Assembly (NCBI GenBank): GCA_019242435.1 | Contig: JAFAVN010000576.1 | Span: 1-11,064 of the forward strand | Reading direction: 5' to 3' | Length of the DNA: 11,064 nucleotides | DNA from: Verrucomicrobiota bacterium | GTDB taxonomy: Bacteria > Verrucomicrobiota > Verrucomicrobiia > Chthoniobacterales > JAFAMB01 | Part shown: piece by piece, positions 5,371 to 11,064 of the stretch | How positions within the stretch are numbered: the stretch's first letter is position 1 | Layout: each line of letters begins with the position of its first letter | Notes under the pieces: model-generated | Told to the model about the DNA's origin: nothing | Database searches by the model: none | What the model saw: only the letters and a program-made list of their open reading frames with translations | Made by a program: the position numbers and the translations under genes

Positions 5371-6567
5371 TTACAGCTCGAACTCTTCCTTCACCTTGCT
5401 AAAACAATCGATCGCGAACTGCAGGTCCTCGACTGAATGAGCGGCCGAAACCTGGGTCCGGATCCTGGCGGTTCCTTGGGGTACCACCGGGTAGAAGAAA
5501 CCGATCACGTACAGTCCGAGTTCGAGCAGTCGAGCTGCGATTTGTTGGGCTAGCTTTGCATCTCCGATCATGACTGGCACGATAGGATGTTCTCCCGGTC
5601 GGATGGTTAGACCGCGAGCGATTAATCCCTGTCGAAAGAACTTGGTATTATCTTCCAGGCGATCACGCAGCTCTGTCGAACGAGTTGCGATTTCGATCGC
5701 TTTGACCGAAGCCGCTACTACGCTGGGCGTCACGCTATTGGAAAAAAGATAGGGCCGCGATCGTTGCCGCAACAACTCGATGATTTGTTTGCGGCCGCTA
5801 GTGTATCCGCCGGTTCCGCCGCCCAGGGCCTTGCCCAAGGTACCCGTGATGATGTCGACCCTACCAAGCACGCCGCTATGCTCGGGCGTTCCCCGGCCGG
5901 TTTTGCCCAGAAAACCCGCCGCGTGACATTCATCGATCATCACCATCGCCTGGTGGCGCTCCGCCAGATCGCAAATCCCAGCCAGATTGGCAATGGTGCC
6001 GTCCATCGAAAACACCCCGTCGGTAGCAATTAGCCGGTAGCGATCCATTTTCGCTTCGACCAGTTTTGCTTCCAGATCCGCCATGTCATTGTGCCGATAA
6101 CGAAAGCGTTTTGCCTTACAGAGCCTGATTCCATCGATGATGGAGGCATGATTTAGTTCATCGCTAATGACGGCGTCTTCCGGCCCGAGCAAAGTTTCAA
6201 ACAAGCCGCCATTCGCGTCAAAACAACTACTGTAAAGAATCGTATCCTCGGTCTGATGAAACCGGGTCAGTGCGTCCTCCAGTTCTTTATGAACTTGTTG
6301 AGTTCCACAAATAAAGCGAACCGAAGCGAGGCCGAATCCCCAGCGATCGAGCGCGGCCTTGGCGGCTTGAATCACCTCCGGGTGATCTGCGAGACCCAGA
6401 TAATTATTCGCGCAAAGATTGAGTACTACTCGGCCGTCCTGAGTCTTGATATGAGCTCGCTGCGGCGTTGTGATGAGTCGCTCGTTTTTGTAAAGTCCCT
6501 GCTCGCGAATTGACTCCAATTCTTCTTTTAAATGGGATTCGAATCCGTTCAGCATACGGATATTCAT
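5371..6567 (-). CDS. kbl: 2-amino-3-ketobutyrate CoA ligase (glycine C-acetyltransferase)
   Basis: This 398-residue PLP enzyme of the alpha-oxoamine synthase family is the same length as E. coli Kbl. It interconverts 2-amino-3-oxobutyrate plus CoA with glycine plus acetyl-CoA in threonine degradation. Hallmarks are INLCANNYLG-like NLCANNYLGLA (50-60), SVRFICGTQ (82-90), the glycine-rich SSCFDANGGLFETLLG (113-128), NHASIIDG (139-146), ATDGVFSMDG (181-190), IDECHAAGFLG (211-221, with PLP-binding Asp212) and TGTLGKALGG (241-250, with Lys246 expected to form the Schiff base). C-terminal GFFYPVVPQGTARIRTQ is also conserved. The start at 6567 is supported by GAGGA at 6580-6576, the clearest ribosome site in the window. 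No tdh (threonine dehydrogenase), the usual partner, is visible. It is divergent from the OPT transporter, and an octamer array directly follows its stop. Confidence 0.96.
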   Translation of the reverse strand: MNIRMLNGFESHLKEELESIREQGLYKNERLITTPQRAHIKTQDGRVVLNLCANNYLGLADHPEVIQAAKAALDRWGFGLASVRFICGTQQVHKELEDALTRFHQTEDTILYSSCFDANGGLFETLLGPEDAVISDELNHASIIDGIRLCKAKRFRYRHNDMADLEAKLVEAKMDRYRLIATDGVFSMDGTIANLAGICDLAERHQAMVMIDECHAAGFLGKTGRGTPEHSGVLGRVDIITGTLGKALGGGTGGYTSGRKQIIELLRQRSRPYLFSNSVTPSVVAASVKAIEIATRSTELRDRLEDNTKFFRQGLIARGLTIRPGEHPIVPVMIGDAKLAQQIAARLLELGLYVIGFFYPVVPQGTARIRTQVSAAHSVEDLQFAIDCFSKVKEEFEL

Positions 6568-6575
6568 AGCCCAAT

Positions 6576-6580
6576 TCCTC
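6576..6580 (-). promoter_or_regulatory. Ribosome binding site of kbl (GAGGA)
   Basis: GAGGA on the minus strand stands 8 bases before the ATG at 6567. It favours that start over the internal ATG four codons later. Most other genes here lack such a motif. Confidence 0.65.
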
Positions 6581-6603
6581 GTTCGGGAAAGCGTGTCGCG
6601 TAT

Positions 6604-6657
6604 CGGCGTATGGGCATATCGGAACGGCCCTGGGCACGCCTAAACGCCCATACGCCG
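6604..6657. promoter_or_regulatory. Perfect 12-bp inverted repeat between kbl and the OPT gene
   Basis: CGGCGTATGGGC (6604-6615) and GCCCATACGCCG (6646-6657) are exact complements separated by 30 bases, inside the 145-base divergent gap. The arms are placed where a shared operator would sit. As RNA they could form a leader hairpin for either gene. A T-rich run (6669 onward) follows on the plus strand but starts 12 bases after the stem, too far for a standard terminator. Related octamers (CGTATCGG, CGTATGGG, CATATCGG) lie in tandem around the left arm, so this may also be a decayed repeat. Confidence 0.45.
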
Positions 6658-6712
6658 CCCAATCCCCCTTTTTTCCTTTACTTCCCTGGCTGGTTTTCGG
6701 CAGTTGTGCCGG

Positions 6713-8710
6713 ATGACCGATCGCACAGATCGCGGTAATCGCCCGGTGGAACTTACTGTACGCGGGCTCATTCTCGGCGTTGCCATCACGCTGGTATTCA
6801 CAGCGGCGAACGTCTATTTAGGCCTGAAAGTCGGGCTCACTTTCGCGTCGTCTATCCCGGCAGCGGTGATTTCCATGGCGGTGCTTCGCCTGGTGAAGAA
6901 TGCCACGATAGAAGAAAATAACATTGTCCAGACGGTTGCTTCCGCTGCCGGTACACTTTCTTCGATCATTTTTGTGCTGCCGGGACTTGTGATGGTTGGT
7001 TGGTGGACCCATTTTCCGTTCTGGCCTTCGTTCGGTATTTGCGCGGTAGGCGGCATCCTGGGGGTTATGTATACGATCCCGCTCCGGCGAGCCATGGTAG
7101 TGGACTCACCATTACCTTACCCGGAAGGAGTTGCGGCTGCCGAGGTGTTGAAGGTCGGATCCGGAAGCCGCACGGGCACCGTCAAGGAGACGAACGCAGG
7201 TCTCTTTTCAGTCATCGGCGGCTCCCTGCTTTCATTCGGATTCGCGCTTCTGGTGGCTATGCGCTTGCTAGCCAGCGAGGTCGTCGCATTCTTCCGCATC
7301 GGTCCGATCGCAACTGGCTGCGGTACGTCCTTGTCGCTGGCCTTGTTCGGTGCCGGCCATTTAGTCGGTCTCTCGGTTGGACTCGGGATCTTAGTCGGAC
7401 TGATTATCGCCTGGGGATTCGCCACTCCAATTCTCACTGTTCTTCATCCGCTACCGGGTTCGGCCGCGGACGTTGCCGGATCCATCTGGCGCACCCAAGT
7501 CCGATTTGTCGGTGCCGGCACCATTGGAGTAGCCGCTATCTGGACTCTCATAAAACTGGCCAGGCCGATCTGGCTAGGCTTGCTCGCAACCTTCAGAAGG
7601 CCGCTGTCTCTGAAACGAAACAACGGGGCAGTACCTCGTACCGAGCGCGATATGCCGATCAGGCTGGTGGGATTGATCTGTCTCGCCTCTATCGTGCCGC
7701 TGGTTATTTTGATTACCGGTTTTCTTTCCGGCACCCCGCTTCAAGAAAAGTCATTGCTGCTAACCATTACCGGAGTTGTTTACATCTTGCTGGTTGGCTT
7801 TCTCGTAGCCAGTGTCTGCGGTTATATGGCCGGGCTCATTGGAGCTTCGAACAGTCCGTTGTCCGGCGTAGGGATACTTGCTATCATCGGCGCAGCACTC
7901 GTGATCATGACTATGGCACAGCCGGTTACGGGTGCGGGAAATTCGTCTGCGCTAGTGGCTTTTTCCCTCTTTGTCACGGCCATCGTCTTTTCGGTGGCAA
8001 CAATCTCGAACGATAACTTGCAGGATCTCAAGACCGGACAACTGGTAAACGCTACCCCGTGGCGTCAACAGACTGCTCTGATCGTCGGTGTTTTAGCCGG
8101 CGCCCTGGTAATCCCGCCCATTCTCGACCTGTTGAATCATGCTTACGGCTTCGCCGGTGCTCCCCACGCAGCCGCCGTTAGTTCTCGGCCGCTACCGGCT
8201 CCCCAAGCGACCCTGATTTCTGCGCTGGCAAAAGGAGTTCTCGAAGGACGCCTGGAATGGGGGTTGATCAGTATCGGTGCGTTAGTGGGCCTGATTCTAA
8301 TCGTGATCGATGAAAGTCTCGGTAAAGCAGGCTTGATTCGATTGCCTCCGCTGGCTTCCGGAATCGGAATTTACCTTCCGGTTACTACCACAACCCCCAT
8401 TGTTTTAGGGGCCATCGGCGGCTGGCTATATGAGCGCTCGGTCGCCGGGCGCTCTTATGCCCCGGTCGCGAAACGACTGGGGGTTTTGCTCGCATCCGGG
8501 CTAATTGTTGGAGAAAGCTTGTTTGGCGTTTTGCTGGCGGGACTGATAGTCGCTAGTAATAATGCAAGTCCGCTGGCGGTGGTGGGCGATAATTTTGATT
8601 CCACCGCTCTGGTGCTGGGGGGGATCGGGTTCATAGTGGTAGTCTTGGCGATGTACTTCGCTATGGCTCGAACCGCGCGATGGGTGAGCGTCTCGTCCAA
8701 CGAAAGCTAA
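6713..8710 (+). CDS. OPT-family oligopeptide transporter
   Basis: This 665-residue polytopic inner-membrane protein is of the usual size for bacterial OPT transporters, which import small peptides (or in relatives metal chelates) by proton symport. Family hallmarks are ELTVRGLILG near the N-terminus, NVYLGLKVGLTFASSIPAAV (about 36-55), EENNIVQTVASAAGT (about 68-82), LPYPEGVAAAEVL (about 134-146), NDNLQDLKTGQLVNATPWRQ (about 436-455) and GIGIYLPVTTTTPIVLG near the C-terminus. About 14-16 hydrophobic segments are apparent, with a hydrophilic loop at about 300-320. The ATG at 6713 is preferred because ELTVRG then falls where homologues have it. A TTG at 6704 would add three residues. No clear ribosome site is seen. 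The gene is divergent from kbl and convergent with the secreted hydrolase. The substrate cannot be read from sequence. Confidence 0.94.
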   Translation: MTDRTDRGNRPVELTVRGLILGVAITLVFTAANVYLGLKVGLTFASSIPAAVISMAVLRLVKNATIEENNIVQTVASAAGTLSSIIFVLPGLVMVGWWTHFPFWPSFGICAVGGILGVMYTIPLRRAMVVDSPLPYPEGVAAAEVLKVGSGSRTGTVKETNAGLFSVIGGSLLSFGFALLVAMRLLASEVVAFFRIGPIATGCGTSLSLALFGAGHLVGLSVGLGILVGLIIAWGFATPILTVLHPLPGSAADVAGSIWRTQVRFVGAGTIGVAAIWTLIKLARPIWLGLLATFRRPLSLKRNNGAVPRTERDMPIRLVGLICLASIVPLVILITGFLSGTPLQEKSLLLTITGVVYILLVGFLVASVCGYMAGLIGASNSPLSGVGILAIIGAALVIMTMAQPVTGAGNSSALVAFSLFVTAIVFSVATISNDNLQDLKTGQLVNATPWRQQTALIVGVLAGALVIPPILDLLNHAYGFAGAPHAAAVSSRPLPAPQATLISALAKGVLEGRLEWGLISIGALVGLILIVIDESLGKAGLIRLPPLASGIGIYLPVTTTTPIVLGAIGGWLYERSVAGRSYAPVAKRLGVLLASGLIVGESLFGVLLAGLIVASNNASPLAVVGDNFDSTALVLGGIGFIVVVLAMYFAMARTARWVSVSSNES

Positions 8711-8762
8711 GCTTACAGGACTCGAAAGGATTCTGGCCCGGAGGGACAACTAATCGTAGCCT

Positions 8763-8775
8763 GGCACTTAGTGCC
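8763..8775. repeat. Palindrome GGCAC-TTA-GTGCC between convergent genes
   Basis: A perfect 5-bp stem with a 3-base loop lies in the 103-base gap between the 3' ends of the OPT gene and the secreted hydrolase. It could help end transcription in either direction, but no T-run follows on either strand. Its form (5-bp stem, 3-4-base loop) recalls the GCTCC/GGAGC palindromes at 4939-5058. Confidence 0.35.
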
Positions 8776-8813
8776 TCGTCAGAAAATCGCTCAATTAAAT
8801 TTGTTCGCCCTTT

Positions 8814-9794
8814 CTAGCCTCGAAATCCATCCGTATGGCCTTCCAAAAGATAGTACCTCAGAAAAGCAATGATCAGCGGTTCAACCGCAGGGTCCTCAAA
8901 TAAGCCAATACCGCCGCCACCTACGTCGAATGCGTTCGTTTTGGGATTTAGCCCCAAACCAAAGTATGGATTGTGCCCACCGCCAATCACGGTGTGAAAA
9001 TGATAACGGGCTCCGAGCTTATCCAAAGCGTCAGCCAGAATCACCGCCTGCTCGTACGGTACCAGCTTGTCGTCGGTCCCGTGGACGATTAACATCGGCG
9101 GCTGGTCTTTATGAATATAAGTGATCGGGCTCGCATCACGGGCTCGCTGAATCTCGTTGTTGGGATCCGAACCGGTGACCTTGGAGCCTGGCAGCCGGGT
9201 AAAATCGGTAACCCCAAATAAGTCCACCGCGCAGGTTACATCACTCGTGTAATTGAGGTTTTCCCCGACATCGAACTTGTGCAGACCGCTAGTGGTTCCT
9301 AACAAACCTGCTAGATGGCCACCAGCTGACTCACCGACGACCCCGATTCGATTCGGATCGTAACCATAATCGGGCGCATGTGCTTTCAGCCAGCGGATCG
9401 CGGCTTTGCAATCTTCGATCTGAGCCGGCCAAGCGGCATCCTGGAGGAGGCGGTAGTTGATCGAGGCCATGGCATAACCTTGCCATAGCCACTGCAGGTT
9501 GTTCGGATTGATACTGTCGCCCGCTTTATCGCCGTGCTCCCAGCCACCCCCATGCACATACACAACCAGCGGCTCACCTTTCTGATCGGTTGGCATGTAA
9601 AGATCGAGCTGCTGTTCAAGGCCGCCGCCCGCCACGTAAGGTACGTTTGTGATCCAAGCGACGCTCTTTGCCGCGGTGGGATACGGCTGCGCTGTCTGGG
9701 ATCGATTCTGGGCGGAAATGACGGAGGGAATGCTCACCAAGGAAAGAAAACCAACCGCGGCAGAAAGAAAAGAGAGAGTATTGGGGGAACGCAT
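8814..9794 (-). CDS. Secreted alpha/beta hydrolase (esterase/lipase, BD-FAE-like)
   Basis: This 326-residue exported hydrolase has a signal peptide at about 1-28 (hydrophobic LSFLSAAVGFLSLV, likely cut after VISA). The mature domain has the hormone-sensitive-lipase/BD-FAE layout. HGGGW (81-85) forms the oxyanion hole. The nucleophile elbow GESAGG (154-159) places Ser156. HGTDDKLVP (238-246) supplies the acid, Asp241 or Asp242. GGGHNPYFG (271-279) supplies His274. The triad is complete. Relatives cleave short acyl or feruloyl/acetyl esters on plant polysaccharides or small esters; the substrate here is unknown. The ATG at 9794 is chosen because it gives a clean signal peptide. No Shine-Dalgarno is visible. 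It lies 54 bases behind the serine hydrolase on the same strand, so co-transcription is plausible. It ends in TAG facing the OPT gene. Confidence 0.9.
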   Translation of the reverse strand: MRSPNTLSFLSAAVGFLSLVSIPSVISAQNRSQTAQPYPTAAKSVAWITNVPYVAGGGLEQQLDLYMPTDQKGEPLVVYVHGGGWEHGDKAGDSINPNNLQWLWQGYAMASINYRLLQDAAWPAQIEDCKAAIRWLKAHAPDYGYDPNRIGVVGESAGGHLAGLLGTTSGLHKFDVGENLNYTSDVTCAVDLFGVTDFTRLPGSKVTGSDPNNEIQRARDASPITYIHKDQPPMLIVHGTDDKLVPYEQAVILADALDKLGARYHFHTVIGGGHNPYFGLGLNPKTNAFDVGGGGIGLFEDPAVEPLIIAFLRYYLLEGHTDGFRG

Positions 9795-9824
9795 TGTGTA
9801 AAGGTTTGTTGGATTAGCACGAGG

Positions 9825-9840
9825 AGGTAGCGGCGACTGT
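9825..9840. repeat. 16-base repeated word, copy 2
   Basis: This is identical to 840-855 and in the same orientation. Here it lies in the 54-base gap between the serine hydrolase stop and the secreted hydrolase start, next to the stop-codon hairpin at 9843-9857. GTAGCG (9827-9832) also pairs with CGCTAC (9847-9852). Confidence 0.5.
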
Positions 9841-9842
9841 TC

Positions 9843-9857
9843 CTAACGCTACGTTAG
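9843..9857 (-). repeat. Hairpin over the serine hydrolase stop codon
   Basis: CTAACG-CTA-CGTTAG is a perfect 6-bp stem whose 3-base loop is the TAG stop codon (9851-9849) read on the minus strand. There is no U-run behind it, so it is at best a weak terminator or processing site before the downstream hydrolase gene. Confidence 0.35.
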
Positions 9858-11051
9858 CGCCTGATACACCAGATTCATAAACAACTGCGATAGCTTGTAC
9901 TCGGTCAGCGGAAGATGCTGGACGTAACAAATCGCCACCAAACGTTCCTGAGGATCGATCCGGCAAATCGTTCCCAGCCACCCGGACCAACCGAAATCGC
10001 CAATCGAACCGAGCTTCATCGCTTGTCCGTGATCAACCCGAGTTTCCACTCCCAACCCAAATCCATAGCCAGGAGTGAAACTGTGATAGGGCACGCGTAA
10101 TCCGGATAGATGGTTCGCGGTCATGAATTCCAACGTCTTGCGTCCGAGGAGACGTACACCGTTCCATTGACCGCCTTGGCGAAGGGTTTCGGCAAACTTG
10201 GCGTAATCATCGATAGTCGAGAAAAGACCGGTGCCGCCCTCAGGAAAACGTTTTACCCCGGGTTCATCTTCGTTGTTGAAACTAGCGATCCGTTCGAGCG
10301 AGTTGGTCGCCGTCTCTCGATACGCGGCTGCCAACCGGTGACGCTTTGACGGTGGAATGGCGTACGCCGTGTCGTTCATTGCCAAAGGCCCAAAGATGCG
10401 CTCCATGAGGACTTCATCCAACCTTTTGCCGGTGATCACCTCGATCACGCGGCCCAGCACATCGGTTGAGAACCCGTAGCAGAACGCTTCCCCGGGCTGC
10501 TGACTGAGGGGAAGCTTACTGAGACGGGTCACTAGATCAGCCAATGAACTGGCTTCATAGATCGGTGCGTCATGGTAAATTTGCTGCGCCAGATTCCCTT
10601 TCGCATCTGGGTACACAAACCCGGCGGTATGGTTGAAAAGGTTCTTGATCAAGATCGGTTGGGCGGCAGGAATCAGTTCCGAGTTCTCTTTTTTTCGACC
10701 GACAACAACCATAGGAGCGGCGAACTCGGGAAGATAGAGACTCAACGGATCGCCCAGACGAAATCGGCCTTCTTCAAACAACATTAAAGCCGCAACCGAA
10801 ACCGGGATCTTGGTCATCGAGTAGATCCGCACGATCGTATCCCGTTCCATCGGCAAAGAATTTTCCAGGTCGCGATGTCCATGGGTTGAAAAATGGGCAA
10901 TCCGGCCATCACGAGCGATCAGCACGCTGACGCCGGCATAGTGCCGCTCAGCAATATAAGAATCCAAGCGTAACCGGAGTTGTTCGAGCCGATCAGGAAT
11001 GAACCCTAACTGTCCGGGATCGCCATCTGGCAGTACGATAGGTAGAGTCAT
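9849..11051 (-). CDS. Serine hydrolase, beta-lactamase fold (class C / family VIII esterase-like)
   Basis: This is a 400-residue protein of the beta-lactamase/penicillin-binding serine hydrolase family. The SxxK motif is SMTK at 78-81, with Ser78 as nucleophile and Lys81. The second motif is Tyr192 in CYGFST, where class C enzymes have YxN. The third is WSG (355-357) in FGWSGWLGT, the place of KTG/HxG; family VIII esterases carry WGG-type variants there. These departures favour an esterase or amidase over a true beta-lactamase. There is no signal peptide, so it is probably cytoplasmic. Other family features are NLFNHTAGF (137-145) and EGGTGLFSTIDDYAKF (271-286). The ATG at 11051 is 13 bases from the window edge, so its upstream context is unseen. 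The secreted hydrolase follows 54 bases downstream, and the two may form an operon. Confidence 0.9.
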   Translation of the reverse strand: MTLPIVLPDGDPGQLGFIPDRLEQLRLRLDSYIAERHYAGVSVLIARDGRIAHFSTHGHRDLENSLPMERDTIVRIYSMTKIPVSVAALMLFEEGRFRLGDPLSLYLPEFAAPMVVVGRKKENSELIPAAQPILIKNLFNHTAGFVYPDAKGNLAQQIYHDAPIYEASSLADLVTRLSKLPLSQQPGEAFCYGFSTDVLGRVIEVITGKRLDEVLMERIFGPLAMNDTAYAIPPSKRHRLAAAYRETATNSLERIASFNNEDEPGVKRFPEGGTGLFSTIDDYAKFAETLRQGGQWNGVRLLGRKTLEFMTANHLSGLRVPYHSFTPGYGFGLGVETRVDHGQAMKLGSIGDFGWSGWLGTICRIDPQERLVAICYVQHLPLTEYKLSQLFMNLVYQALT

Positions 11052-11064
11052 GGCCGAGAATAAA

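Noticed and set aside
5031..5440. Several long open frames on both strands across the octamer array
   Set aside because: All come from a stop-free 8-bp unit read in different frames and have only octapeptide low-complexity composition, so they are not called as genes.
7000..8016. A 338-codon plus-strand open frame
   Set aside because: It overlaps the OPT transporter in another frame and is rich in Arg, Ser and Cys without any domain; it is a shadow of the transporter gene.

Overview
The window is bacterial chromosomal DNA of moderately high G+C, with mostly intact, unrelated metabolic and envelope genes around one clearly accessory stretch. Several things together suggest a soil bacterium of the Verrucomicrobia (Chthoniobacterales type) or a similar group: a multi-HAMP sensor kinase, a tartrate-dehydratase-type enolase-superfamily enzyme, an OPT transporter, an exported L,D-transpeptidase, few strong Shine-Dalgarno sequences, and short-unit G/C-skewed repeat arrays. 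This placement is inference, not proof.

Layout: 1-692 (-) is the N-terminal part of a multi-HAMP sensor (hybrid) histidine kinase that runs off the left edge. 693-1129 is a non-coding divergent region. 1130-2017 and 2066-3229 (+) look like a two-gene operon: an epoxide-hydrolase/dehalogenase-type alpha/beta hydrolase, then a D-tartrate dehydratase (tarD type). 3328-4422 (-) is an exported peptidoglycan L,D-transpeptidase. 4423-5370 holds no intact gene. In order it has a hairpin, an 8-bp-unit tandem array, a decayed 5' fragment of an IS256-family transposase with its outer terminal repeat, three related GCTCC/GGAGC hairpins, and a second, longer array of the same 8-bp unit in inverted orientation. 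5371-6567 (-) is kbl (2-amino-3-ketobutyrate CoA ligase), divergent from an OPT-family transporter (6713-8710, +) across a short region with a perfect 12-bp inverted repeat. 8814-9794 (-) is a secreted alpha/beta hydrolase, and 9849-11051 (-) a serine-beta-lactamase-fold hydrolase; these two may be co-transcribed.

Functionally, the hydrolase/tarD pair points to hydroxy-acid or ester catabolism. kbl with the OPT transporter suggests peptide or amino-acid use (threonine/glycine), although no threonine dehydrogenase is visible. The two rightmost genes add hydrolytic capacity against undefined substrates. I found no complete new defence or mobile system. The most unusual part is 4481-5359: an inverted pair of octamer arrays around an eroded IS256 end and a cluster of small palindromes.
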